The notes under the pieces were generated by a model. It worked only from the letters and a program-made list of their open reading frames with translations. It did not search any database and was not told where the DNA came from. Of a DNA stretch of 64,000 nt, positions 52,758-61,158 are shown piece by piece. Positions within the stretch are counted from its first letter, which is position 1; the number at the start of each line of letters is the position of its first letter. A program made the translations under genes and the position numbers. Origin of the DNA: Eubacterium sp. An11 (GTDB lineage: Bacteria > Bacillota > Clostridia > Lachnospirales > Lachnospiraceae); contig NZ_NFLV01000012.1 of assembly GCF_002161065.1 (NCBI RefSeq), forward strand, positions 41,441 to 105,440. Direction: 5' to 3'.

Positions 52758-54164
52758 ATGAAAAGAGTTTTAGCTTTGATATTGGCGGTCATGCTGAGTC
52801 TCTGTCTGGCCGCCTGCCAGCATGAAGATAGCGGGCATTTTGCCTTAACTGTGGAGGATAACACATCCCAAGAAGAACAAAACGGCAGCGCAAAGGAGCA
52901 AAATGAAACAGTGGAGAATCCGAACATTTTGGTGGCCTATGATCCGGTGCAGCAGCCGGTTGCAAAGGCTGCCGCGTGGATCGCCCAGGAACTTTCCGCT
53001 GACCTTGTAGAAATAGGGAATGACAATGATCTGCAAGCGGATCAGTATGAATTTGTCTTGTTAGGTTTTTCCTCTCAGGATGGTCGTTTATCCACTGCGG
53101 TCGAGGATTTTCTGGAACGGTTTGATTTTGGAGCCCGTACTATTTATCCTTTTGTTCTGGATGAATCAGCGGATTCTGCCTCTGTTACCAATGCTGTATC
53201 CCTCTACTCTGCTATCTCCCAGTTGGAGCCTGGCGCACTGATGGGAAACGATGCCCTGATTTTCACAGCGGATACACCTCAGGAGGACATCACCGCCTGG
53301 GCAGGAGGATTGCCCCTGACCAGCAGAGAACCTGTCCCACAGACCGGTGATGGAAATACTGTGGCTACTGCTACTGTCACGCCGGATCTACAACAAGTGC
53401 TCTATCTGTGGGGCGAGGGCAATGATCCTGCACAGACGGAATACACCGTCAATAACGGCGGCTATTCCGATGATCCAGACTTCCGGCCTTATCTTACCAG
53501 TTACCCAGTGCCAGAGGGAACGCAGGTCAAGGGCGCTGTGCTCATCTGCCCTGGCGGCGCATTCCAGTTCCGAAGTGACCAGCCAGAAGGAGTCGATGTG
53601 GCCGAAGCCCTCAGTGAGAGGGGCTATCAGAGTTTTGTAGTGGATTACCGGCTGCGGCCCTACACCCAGCAGGAGGGGGCGTTGGATCTGGCAAGGGCTG
53701 TACGCTTTGTTCGTTCTCATGCGGAGGAATATGGCATTGACCCACAGGACATCGCCGTAATGGGTTTTTCAGCGGGCGGAATTTTAAGCGGTGAAATGCT
53801 GCTTCACTTTGATGGGGATGTAAGTCCATCTGTTCTGGACCCACAGTATCAGCCGGATGAACTGGACAGCGTTTCTGCTGATGCGGCGGCCTGCGGTATG
53901 ATCTATTCGTTCTATGGCCGTCTGAGTGTGGGTACCACCGATGTGGAGCTGCTGCGCTCCGGGGATCTGCCGCCTACTTTCTACTGCTATGGCACCCGCG
54001 ACCCGTTCTATGAACAGTTTTTAGCCAACGCCGATGCAGTGGAGGAAGCGGGCGTAGAAGTGGAGCGTCTGCAGCTTGATGGGATGCCCCACGGATTTGG
54101 AGCCAGCGGCGATTGGGTTCCGGGTTACGACCAGTGGCTTGGCGCTGTGTTCGCAGAAAACTGA
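52758..54164 (+). CDS. Lipoprotein: degenerate flavodoxin fused to alpha/beta hydrolase
   Basis: A 468-residue lipoprotein (lipobox CLAAC near residue 20). Residues about 45-190 follow the flavodoxin pattern (ILVAYDPVQQPVAKAAAWIA, VLLGFSSQDGRLSTAVEDFL, RTIYPFVLDESA) but without a clear FMN phosphate loop. Residues about 210-468 are a hydrolase: CPGGAFQFR (HGGG-like), nucleophile elbow GFSAGGIL, and His in GMPHGFGAS. A natural fusion of the two kinds of proteins encoded just before it. AAGGAGGTG at 52743-52751. Terminator follows. Confidence 0.8.
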   Translation: MKRVLALILAVMLSLCLAACQHEDSGHFALTVEDNTSQEEQNGSAKEQNETVENPNILVAYDPVQQPVAKAAAWIAQELSADLVEIGNDNDLQADQYEFVLLGFSSQDGRLSTAVEDFLERFDFGARTIYPFVLDESADSASVTNAVSLYSAISQLEPGALMGNDALIFTADTPQEDITAWAGGLPLTSREPVPQTGDGNTVATATVTPDLQQVLYLWGEGNDPAQTEYTVNNGGYSDDPDFRPYLTSYPVPEGTQVKGAVLICPGGAFQFRSDQPEGVDVAEALSERGYQSFVVDYRLRPYTQQEGALDLARAVRFVRSHAEEYGIDPQDIAVMGFSAGGILSGEMLLHFDGDVSPSVLDPQYQPDELDSVSADAAACGMIYSFYGRLSVGTTDVELLRSGDLPPTFYCYGTRDPFYEQFLANADAVEEAGVEVERLQLDGMPHGFGASGDWVPGYDQWLGAVFAEN

Positions 54165-54201
54165 CAAACCAGAGCGGCTTATCCCGCCTGTTTATCATAC
54201 C

Positions 54202-54243
54202 GGCAGGCTCCGACCTTTTGGGCGGGGTCTGCCTTTCTCTTTT
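54202..54243 (+). terminator. Terminator of the first redox operon
   Basis: GGCAGGCTCCG (54202-54212) pairs with CGGGGTCTGCC (54223-54233) with two G-U pairs, followed by TTTCTCTTTT. Confidence 0.65.
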
Positions 54244-54254
54244 GAAAGGAAGCG

Positions 54255-55622
54255 ATGGACGCAATGGAAGAAGATGCGGAAAAATATTTATTTGAAAAAA
54301 TGCCGGTGCCCAAAGCGGTAGCGACCCTGGCGGTTCCGACCATCATCAGCCAGATCGTTACCATGATCTACAACCTGGCGGACACCTTTTTTGTGGGACA
54401 GATCGGCGACCCGCTGATGGTGGCCGCCGTTTCGCTGGTATCACCCTGGTTCAATCTGCTGACCGCCTTGGGGAACCTGTTCGGCTTGGGCGGCAGCAGC
54501 CTGATCTCCCGGATGATGGGGGCACAAAACCACAAGGACATCAAATATGTGTCGGCATTCAGCATTTGGGGCGGTGCGGCGGTAACGCTTCTCTTTTCCC
54601 TGGGCACCTGGTTCGCCCGCGTCCCCCTGCTGGATTTTCTGGGAGCCAGCCCGGATACCTATGGTTATGCGCAGGATTATCTGTTGTGGGTAGTCGTACT
54701 GGGCGGTGTGCCCACCATGGTGAGCCTGGCGCTGGGCCATTTGCTTCGGAGTGAGGGTCATGCGAAACAGGCCAGTGCCGGCATGATGTTCGGCGGTATC
54801 CTCAATGTGGTGCTCGACCCGGTTTTCATCTTTGCATTTCATTTGGATGTGGCCGGAGCTGCTATCGCCACAGCGCTGTCCAATACCGCTTCCGTGGTAT
54901 TCTTTGTCATCCAGTACATACGGCTGAAGGACAAAACGGCGGTTTCCCTGAATCCCCGGCACTTTACCTTCCGCTTCGTGCGTCCCATCTTTTCTGTAGG
55001 CCTGGCGTCTGCTTTGGCTACCGCATTGGGAAACGCCTCCAACATGGTGATGGTCCATCTGGCCTCCGGCTACGGCGACATCCCCGTAGCGGCCTACGGC
55101 GTGGTGAAACGTATCGACCAGTTCCCGCTGAATGTTTCCATGGGGCTGTGCCAGGGCTTTATGCCGCTGGTGGGATATAACTTTGCTTCCGGAGATTACG
55201 GGCGGATGCGTAAAGTGTCCACTTTTTCCTGGAAGGTTGCCCTGGTGATGTCTGCCTGCTTTATTGCCTGCTTTGCCGCCTTTGCGCCGCAGATTCTGCA
55301 TCTGTTTATCCCGGAAGCACAGACCAGCACCCTGGGCGCTTCCTTCCTGCGCATCGCCTGCCTTGCGGTGCCGCTGACCAGCGTCAATTTCCTTATTAGT
55401 TATACACTGCAAGCCATGGGAAAAGGCGTACAGTCCGCAATCCTTACTTCCTGCCGTCAAGGGGCGCTCAATATCCCGCTACTGATCGTGATGAACCTGA
55501 TTTTCGGCTTGTACGGCATGATTTGGACTCAGCTTGTGGTGGAGGTCATTATGCTGCCGGTTTCACTTGGGATCTACTTCCACACTTTCCGAGGGTTGAA
55601 GGCTGGAGAAAAAGGAGCATAA
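54255..55622 (+). CDS. MATE-family multidrug exporter
   Basis: A 455-residue MATE transporter with about 12 membrane helices (for example AVATLAVPTIISQIVTMIYNLADTFFVGQIG at the start). The two halves are homologous, the second beginning about residue 235 (FVRPIFSVGLASALATALGNASNMVM). It exports drugs or metabolites with Na+ or H+. ATG 54255 has GAAAGGA upstream; ATG 54264 is also possible. It lies between a terminator and promoter copy B, so its own promoter is not evident; read-through is likely. Confidence 0.9.
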   Translation: MDAMEEDAEKYLFEKMPVPKAVATLAVPTIISQIVTMIYNLADTFFVGQIGDPLMVAAVSLVSPWFNLLTALGNLFGLGGSSLISRMMGAQNHKDIKYVSAFSIWGGAAVTLLFSLGTWFARVPLLDFLGASPDTYGYAQDYLLWVVVLGGVPTMVSLALGHLLRSEGHAKQASAGMMFGGILNVVLDPVFIFAFHLDVAGAAIATALSNTASVVFFVIQYIRLKDKTAVSLNPRHFTFRFVRPIFSVGLASALATALGNASNMVMVHLASGYGDIPVAAYGVVKRIDQFPLNVSMGLCQGFMPLVGYNFASGDYGRMRKVSTFSWKVALVMSACFIACFAAFAPQILHLFIPEAQTSTLGASFLRIACLAVPLTSVNFLISYTLQAMGKGVQSAILTSCRQGALNIPLLIVMNLIFGLYGMIWTQLVVEVIMLPVSLGIYFHTFRGLKAGEKGA

Positions 55623-55685
55623 ACCTTTGAGTTTCAACTGCATAACAAACGGAGACTTCTTGTTTCCACTGTACCACATTACAAT
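55622..55685 (+). promoter_or_regulatory. LysR-type operator and promoter, copy B
   Basis: AACCTTTGAGTTT, then CTGCATAAC, then GGAGACTTCT, and -10 TACAAT at 55680-55685. The distances (30 bases from AACCT to GAGAC, 28 from GAGAC to the -10) are identical to copies A and C. It drives the operon of the aldo-keto reductase at 55716. Confidence 0.65.
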
Positions 55686-55715
55686 ATAGATAAAGGAAAG
55701 AAAGAGGTGCACAAG

Positions 55716-56774
55716 ATGGAAACACGCATTTTAGGAAAAGATTTAACGGTTTCCGCCGTCGGCCTTGGCTGCATGGGCTTTTCCCATGCCTACGGCGCGC
55801 CGACAGACGAAAAAGAAACCATCCGCCTGCTGCGCCGGGCGTTCGATCTGGGATATACGTTTTTTGATACGGCAGAGGTTTACGGTACGCCGGATGATCC
55901 GCATATCAACGAAGCCCTGGTGGGAAAAGCCCTTGCCCCGGTGCGGGATCAGGCTGTCATCGCCACAAAGTTTGGCCTACGGTTTGACTTTGAAAGCGGC
56001 AAGGTACCTGTTCCCCTGATTCCGGACTCCCGTCCGGAGACGATCCGCAGATCGGTGGAGGGTTCTCTGAAGCGGCTTGGTACCGACCATATTGACCTGT
56101 ATTTCCAGCACCGCATCGACCCTGATGTGGAGCCGGAGACGGTTGCGGGCGTGATGTCGGATTTAATCAAAGAAGGCAAGATCACCCATTGGGGCATTTC
56201 GGAAGCAAACGAAGATTACCTGTGCCGCGCAAATACGGTTTGTCCTGTGACCGCGGTGCAGAACCGTTATTCCATGATGGCACGCCATTATGAGAACCTG
56301 TTCCCCGTGCTGGAGGAGCTTGGAGTCGGACTGGTAGCTTTTTCTCCCATGGCGAACGGCTTCCTCACCGGAAAATATGGAAAGGGACAGATGTTTGACC
56401 CGAAAACCGATTACCGCGCGGCTATGCCGCAATTTACCGATGAGGCTGTGGAGCAGAATGCCGCATTGTTGAAGTTGCTTCATGATATGGCAGCGGAGAA
56501 AAATGCAACGCCTGCGCAGATTTCCATGGCGTGGATGCTCTGTAAGAAGCCCTGGATTGTCCCGATACCCGGAACGCGGAAGGAAGAACGGATGGCGGAA
56601 AACGCCGGTGCCACCATGATCAAACTGTCGTCCGCCGAGGTCGATGCGCTTGACAAGGCTTTGGATGCTATGGAAATGTCCGCCGTGTTTGGGGGAACTC
56701 CTGTTTCTCATCATGTGGCAGGAAGATATTCAGTAAATGAAGGAGTGAAGAATAATGGCTCACATGAAAGATGA
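55716..56774 (+). CDS. Aldo-keto reductase
   Basis: A 352-residue NADPH-dependent aldo-keto reductase with a TIM barrel. Tetrad: Asp51, Tyr56 (DTAEVYG), Lys85 (ATKFG), and His132 (YFQHRIDP). Cofactor end: PIPGTRKEERMAENAGA. It resembles AKR11/YakC-type reductases. First gene of the second redox operon; ATG 55716 with AAAGAGGTG at 55701-55709. The end overlaps the frameshifted gene by 20 bases. Confidence 0.9.
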   Translation: METRILGKDLTVSAVGLGCMGFSHAYGAPTDEKETIRLLRRAFDLGYTFFDTAEVYGTPDDPHINEALVGKALAPVRDQAVIATKFGLRFDFESGKVPVPLIPDSRPETIRRSVEGSLKRLGTDHIDLYFQHRIDPDVEPETVAGVMSDLIKEGKITHWGISEANEDYLCRANTVCPVTAVQNRYSMMARHYENLFPVLEELGVGLVAFSPMANGFLTGKYGKGQMFDPKTDYRAAMPQFTDEAVEQNAALLKLLHDMAAEKNATPAQISMAWMLCKKPWIVPIPGTRKEERMAENAGATMIKLSSAEVDALDKALDAMEMSAVFGGTPVSHHVAGRYSVNEGVKNNGSHER

Positions 56775-57125
56775 ACTGCTTACATTATACAGAAATTTTG
56801 GGACGCCATGGAACACGCCGATGAGGCCGGGATGCGTGACTGCGCGGACTCTGAATGCAATTTCATTCACATAGGCGTCACCTGCAAACTGGACAAGGAG
56901 ATTGGGTTTTACACCAGCGGGGCCTTCCAGCCCACGGACATCACCTTCCACGGCAAAACAGCGGAGGTGTTCGGCAGTACCGGCGTAGTGCTCACCGACT
57001 GTGACTACAGCCTGCTGCTGGACGGGAAGGAAACCACCCACCACTTTATGGTGACGGAGGTCTATGCCCAGGGAGAAACGGCCTGGAAATTGGTCACTTT
57101 CTCTTTTACAGCGCTGGTGTATTAA
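56755..57125 (+). pseudogene. NTF2-like (DUF4440-type) protein with a frameshift
   Basis: Reading begins at ATG 56755 (MAHMKDELLTLYRNF) with GAAGGAG upstream, then breaks. From base 56799 the next frame continues as WDAMEHADEAGMRDCADSECNFIHIG to the stop at 57123-57125. The joined 124-residue protein is a small SnoaL/DUF4440-type fold (FHGKTAEVFGSTGVVLTDCDY, HHFMVTEVYAQ). One T appears to be missing in the run at 56796-56799; alternatively the heptamer A AAT TTT (56793-56799) would allow a -1 slip. Both explanations remain open. Confidence 0.7.
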
Positions 57126-57200
57126 AATACCGGCTGACTATTTTGGCAACGCGCCGCCTATGGCGGCAGAAACAAAAACATTTTTAAGGAGGATTTTCAA

Positions 57201-58046
57201 ATGGAATACGCAACACTCAACAACGGTATCAAAATGCCCATGGCCGGGATCGGCACCTTTTTGCTCACCCCTGACGAGGCTGAGGCTTCTGTGCTCTCCG
57301 CCCTCCAGTGCGGTTACCGATTGATTGATACGGCAAACGCCTATGTGAACGAGAAGGCCGTGGGCCGGGCCATGAAACGCTCCGGCCTAAAGCGGGAAGA
57401 AATCTTTCTGGAAACAAAGCTGTGGCCCAGCTTCTATGAGCAGGGGGACGCGGTAGAAAAAACGCTGCAGCGTCTGGATACGGATTACATCGACCTGCTT
57501 CTCATTCACCAGCCTGCGGGCAATTATGTGGCAGGTTACCGCCTTATGGAAAAGGCATATAAAGAGGGCAAGGTAAAGGCCATCGGGCTCTCCAACTTCA
57601 ACGAGAAGCAGATTCAGGAGATCTTGGATATTTGTGAAGTGAAGCCCGCAGTTCTTCAGACAGAAGTGCATCCCTATTCTCAGGAAAAGAAGCTGAAGGA
57701 GTTCCTGGATAAAGAAGGCATCGTCATCCAGGCATGGTATCCTCTGGGCCATGGGGACAAAGCATTGCAGCAGGAGCCGTTGTTCACGGAACTGGGCAAA
57801 AAGTATGGCAAGAGCAATGCCCAGGTTATCCTGCGCTGGCACATTCAGGATGGCAATATCGTGATCCCCGGCTCTAAAAATCCGGCTCATATCAAGGACA
57901 ATTTCGACCTGTTTGATTTTGCGCTGACGGATGATGAAATGGCAAAAATCACCGCCTTGGACAAGCAGAAGCGTTATTACACCAGCACACCGGAAATGCT
58001 GAAAAAGTATGTGGAAATGGTGCCGCCTGTAGACGAGCAGAAATAA
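57201..58046 (+). CDS. Aldo-keto reductase (DkgA-like)
   Basis: A 281-residue AKR5-type reductase like 2,5-diketogluconate reductase. Tetrad Asp43, Tyr48 (LIDTANAY), Lys73 (ETKLW) and His103 (LLIHQPAG); the cofactor part is VIPGSKNPAHIKDN. It reduces aldehydes and methylglyoxal-like compounds with NADPH. AAGGAGG at 57187-57193. About 60% similar by eye to the enzyme at 60287. Confidence 0.9.
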   Translation: MEYATLNNGIKMPMAGIGTFLLTPDEAEASVLSALQCGYRLIDTANAYVNEKAVGRAMKRSGLKREEIFLETKLWPSFYEQGDAVEKTLQRLDTDYIDLLLIHQPAGNYVAGYRLMEKAYKEGKVKAIGLSNFNEKQIQEILDICEVKPAVLQTEVHPYSQEKKLKEFLDKEGIVIQAWYPLGHGDKALQQEPLFTELGKKYGKSNAQVILRWHIQDGNIVIPGSKNPAHIKDNFDLFDFALTDDEMAKITALDKQKRYYTSTPEMLKKYVEMVPPVDEQK

Positions 58047-58059
58047 GGAGGGATTTGCA

Positions 58060-58617
58060 ATGCGTAAGAATTTTGGAACAAAATCATGGTTTTATCCGCT
58101 CCCGGTGCTTATTATCGGCACCTACGATGAAAACGGTGCGCCAAACGCTATGAACGCCGCCTGGGGCGGCCTCTATGATGCCGATAAGGTGGTGCTGTGC
58201 CTGAGCGCCGGCCACAAGACCACAAAGAACATCCAGGCAAAAGGTGCCTTTACGGTCAGCTTTGCTGACGCTGCCCATATCATCCCCGCAGATTATGTGG
58301 GAATGGCATCCGCCAATAACGAACCGAAAAAGATGGAGAAATCCGGTTTCCATACTACAAAGAGCGAGTTTGTGGACGCTCCTCTTATTGATGAGCTGCC
58401 GGTGGTGCTGGAGTGTAAATTCCTGAAAGTGAACGAGGATGGCAATATCATCGGCAAAATCGTGAACGTGAGCATTGACGAAAGCGCACTGAGCAGCGAG
58501 GGAAAACTGGATATGGGCAAATTTCATCCAATTTCTTTTGAACCCGCAAACAATGGTTATCATGTGCTGGGTGAGCGTGTGGGCAATGCGTTCAGCGATG
58601 GCGGCAAGTTGAAATAA
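58060..58617 (+). CDS. Flavin reductase-like FMN-binding protein
   Basis: A 185-residue split-barrel flavoprotein (flavin reductase-like). It has PLPVLIIGTYDENGAPNAMNAAWGG, LCLSAGHKTTKNIQAKGAFTVSFAD and the C-terminal HVLGERVGNAFSDGGKL. The family binds FMN and reduces flavins or substrates. Start 13 bases after the aldo-keto reductase, AAGGAGGG upstream. Confidence 0.87.
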   Translation: MRKNFGTKSWFYPLPVLIIGTYDENGAPNAMNAAWGGLYDADKVVLCLSAGHKTTKNIQAKGAFTVSFADAAHIIPADYVGMASANNEPKKMEKSGFHTTKSEFVDAPLIDELPVVLECKFLKVNEDGNIIGKIVNVSIDESALSSEGKLDMGKFHPISFEPANNGYHVLGERVGNAFSDGGKLK

Positions 58618-58630
58618 GGGGGCGAATGAT

Positions 58631-59026
58631 ATGAGCAAGGAATTTCAAAATCTGTTCCCACAGGGCGATCCCAACACAGTAGCCGGACAGTATTTCAGCG
58701 GAGCCAGCTATCTCTGCCCTTTAAGCGACATGGGCGTTTCTGTCGCCAATGTCACCTTTGAGCCGGCCTGCCGGAACAACTGGCATATCCACCATGGCGG
58801 CGGACAGATCCTGCTTTGTACAGCAGGACGCGGATACTATTAGGAATGGGGCAAGCCCGCCGAAGAACTGCACCCCGGCGATGTAGTCAACATCCCGCCG
58901 GAAGTAAAGCACTGGCACGGAGCCGCTCCGGACAGTTGGTTTGCCCATGTGGCGATTTCCGTTCCAGGGTCTAAAGCGGAGTGGCTGGAACCTGTGGATG
59001 AAGCGGAATATACGAAACTGAAATAA
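58631..59026 (+). pseudogene. Cupin protein interrupted by an amber codon
   Basis: A 131-codon cupin of the carboxymuconolactone-decarboxylase-partner type. The first half ends at TAG 58841-58843 (WHIHHGGGQILLCTAGRGYY then stop). The same frame continues without break (EWGKPAEELHPGDVVNIPP, KHWHGAAPDSWFAHVAI) to 59026. Metal-binding His residues are split between the two halves (HIHH before, HWH after). The TAG most likely replaced CAG (Gln). Broken unless suppressed. Confidence 0.8.
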
Positions 59027-59051
59027 ATTTGTGCGAAAGGAATGGATCAGT

Positions 59052-59375
59052 ATGGATAAAGTAACAGCAGGCAGAGATGCCATGAGTAAATTTGCTCCCA
59101 AATTTGCGGAACTCAACGATGATGTCCTTTTTGGAGAGGTCTGGTCGCGGGAAGATAAGCTCTCGCCCCGTGACCGCAGCTTGATCACGGTATCCGCTCT
59201 GGTGGCCAGCGGGATTCTGGATACTTCGCTTCTCCATCATATCGAACGGGCGAAGGCAAACGGCGTGACCGCCACGGAAATGAGCGAGGCCCTGACCCAG
59301 CTTGCATTTTACGCCGGATGGCCCAAGGCATGGGCCGCCCTGCGGATGGCGAAGGACGTCTATGGAGAAGAATAA
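59052..59375 (+). CDS. Carboxymuconolactone decarboxylase family protein
   Basis: A 107-residue CMD/AhpD-like protein. FGEVWSREDKLSPRDRSLITVSALVASGI and HIERAKANGVTATEMSEALTQLAFYAGWPKAWAAL fit the family. The peroxidase CxxC of AhpD is absent, so an oxidoreductase role is not supported. It usually pairs with a cupin, as here. ATG 59052 with AAAGGAATG upstream. Confidence 0.87.
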   Translation: MDKVTAGRDAMSKFAPKFAELNDDVLFGEVWSREDKLSPRDRSLITVSALVASGILDTSLLHHIERAKANGVTATEMSEALTQLAFYAGWPKAWAALRMAKDVYGEE

Positions 59376-59376
59376 T

Positions 59377-60090
59377 ATGGAGCGGCCTTTTGTTGTGTGC
59401 CATATGCTCGCTTCCCTGGACGGGAAAATTGACGGGGCTTTCTTCGGTGCGCCGGAGGCAGCTCCGGCACTCAAAGCCTATGGCGAGCTGCGGAATTTTT
59501 ATGGCTGTCAGGCCACCCTGTACGGCACAACTACCATGCTGGGCGGTTATGCCGACGGACGGGTCGGCGCGCTTTCTGCCGGTAATGTTTTACCACCCAA
59601 AAAGGACTGGGTGAATCCCACGGTAAAAGCTCTGGGTAATTTCATTGTATCCGTGGACCCTGTGGGAGAACTGGCGTTTTCCTCCTCCGCCATTGGGAAG
59701 AAGGGACGCCCTGCCGCCCATGTGATCGAGGCACTGACTGAGCAGGCGTCGCCGGCATATCTCGCTTATCTACAAAAGCAAGGGGTCTCCTATGTGTTCG
59801 CAGGGAAAGACCGGCTGGACTGCCCCCTTCTTTTACAGAAACTGCGTAATTTATTTGACATAGAGAAGCTGATGGTGGCGGGCGGCGGCACCGTCAACTG
59901 GTCGTTTCTCGCTGCGGGGCTGATCGACGAACTGAGCCTGGTCATTGCCCCAGTGGCAGACGGTGGAACCGAATCGGTTTCTATCTTTGAACAGTCGGAG
60001 TTTTTACCACATAGTGGCCCTGTGGCGTTTCATCTCACAGAGGCAAAGGCTATGAATGAAGATGTGCTGTGGCTCAGGTATAACCGATGA
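59377..60090 (+). CDS. RibD C-terminal / dihydrofolate reductase-like protein
   Basis: A 237-residue RibD-C (DHFR-fold) reductase. It has FVVCHMLASLDGKIDG, TLYGTTTMLGGYAD, VSYVFAGKDRLD, LMVAGGGTVNWSFLAAGLIDELSLVIAP, the typical order for NADPH-dependent reductases of this fold. It lacks the deaminase domain. ATG 59377 is chosen because GGAGAAG (59364-59370) lies 6 bases upstream; ATG 59362 is an alternative overlapping the previous gene. It ends the second redox operon. Confidence 0.85.
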   Translation: MERPFVVCHMLASLDGKIDGAFFGAPEAAPALKAYGELRNFYGCQATLYGTTTMLGGYADGRVGALSAGNVLPPKKDWVNPTVKALGNFIVSVDPVGELAFSSSAIGKKGRPAAHVIEALTEQASPAYLAYLQKQGVSYVFAGKDRLDCPLLLQKLRNLFDIEKLMVAGGGTVNWSFLAAGLIDELSLVIAPVADGGTESVSIFEQSEFLPHSGPVAFHLTEAKAMNEDVLWLRYNR

Positions 60091-60100
60091 TAGATTATAG

Positions 60101-60131
60101 AAAAGGTGTCGGAAACTTCCGGCACCTTTTT
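60101..60131 (+). terminator. Terminator of the second redox operon
   Basis: AAAGGTG-T-CGGAA, an AC loop, TTCCG-G-CACCTTTTT. Strong Rho-independent terminator. Confidence 0.85.
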
Positions 60132-60145
60132 GCATATAAAGCATA

Positions 60146-60209
60146 AACCTTTCGGTTAAAACTGCGTAACCAATCGAGACTTCTGTAACCTCGTCAGAGC
60201 CTTTACAAT
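60146..60209 (+). promoter_or_regulatory. LysR-type operator and promoter, copy C
   Basis: AACC-TTTC-GGTT inverted repeat, then ACTGCGTAACCAATCGAGACTTCT, and -10 TACAAT at 60204-60209. Spacing from AACCT to GAGAC is 30 and from GAGAC to the -10 is 28, as in copies A and B. It drives the operon that starts at 60287, with a 70-base leader of no visible gene. Confidence 0.65.
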
Positions 60210-60286
60210 AGAATCAGAAATAAGAAAGTTTCTCTTGGCAGAGTCCAGAGAAGTGCTACGAATCTACGGAAAGGAAGTCATAGATT

Positions 60287-61141
60287 ATGGAATATGTAAC
60301 ATTAAATAACGGAGTCAAAATGCCGAAGCTGGGGTACGGAGTTTTCCAAGTTGCTAATGAAGAATGTGAGCGCTGTGTACAGGATGCCATTTCGGTAGGT
60401 TACCGCTCCATTGATACAGCCCAGTCCTATGGAAACGAGGAGGCAGTAGGCAACGCCATCCAGAAATGTGATGTCCCCAGAGAGGAATTGTTCCTCACTA
60501 CAAAGATCTGGATGTCCAACGCCAGCTACGAAAAAGCGAAGGCATCCATTGACAAATCCCTGCAGAAGCTGAAAACCGATTACATTGACCTGATGCTGAT
60601 CCATCAGCCCTTTGGCGATTACTACGGCGCATATCGCGCTATGGAGGAAGCATATAAGGCGGGAAAGCTCAAGGCCATTGGTGTGTCAAATTTTTATCCT
60701 GATCGGCTCATCGACCTGTGCCAGTTCGCTGAGATCAAGCCCATGGTAAACCAGGTGGAGACCCATGTGTTCCAGCAGCAGCAAACCGCTCATGCGTATA
60801 TGAAAAAATACTGCGTGCAGCACGAAGCCTGGGGGCCCTTTGCGGAAGGCAAAAAAAGCTGCTTTACCAATCCGGTGCTTATAGGGATTGGAGAAAAATA
60901 TGGCAAAACTGCCGCGCAGACAGCCCTGCGGTTCCTGATTCAGTCCGATGTAGTGGTGATCCCTAAATCCACCCATAAAGAACGGATGGAACAGAACCTG
61001 GATGTATTCGATTTTGTCCTCAGCGATGCTGAAATGAACGCTATCCGTGAACTGGACGAAGGAAAGAGCCTGTTTTTTGACCACTACAACCCTGCCACAG
61101 TGGAAATGCTGACCAATATGGGCAAAACACGGATCGTTTAA
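60287..61141 (+). CDS. Aldo-keto reductase (DkgA-like)
   Basis: A 284-residue AKR5-type reductase. Tetrad Asp43, Tyr48 (SIDTAQSYG), Lys73 (TTKIW) and His106 (MLIHQPFG); the cofactor tail is VIPKSTHKERMEQN. First gene of the third redox operon, GAAAGGAAG upstream (60269-60277). Close paralogue of the gene at 57201. Confidence 0.9.
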   Translation: MEYVTLNNGVKMPKLGYGVFQVANEECERCVQDAISVGYRSIDTAQSYGNEEAVGNAIQKCDVPREELFLTTKIWMSNASYEKAKASIDKSLQKLKTDYIDLMLIHQPFGDYYGAYRAMEEAYKAGKLKAIGVSNFYPDRLIDLCQFAEIKPMVNQVETHVFQQQQTAHAYMKKYCVQHEAWGPFAEGKKSCFTNPVLIGIGEKYGKTAAQTALRFLIQSDVVVIPKSTHKERMEQNLDVFDFVLSDAEMNAIRELDEGKSLFFDHYNPATVEMLTNMGKTRIV

Positions 61142-61158
61142 AAGGGGAGCGTGAGCAA

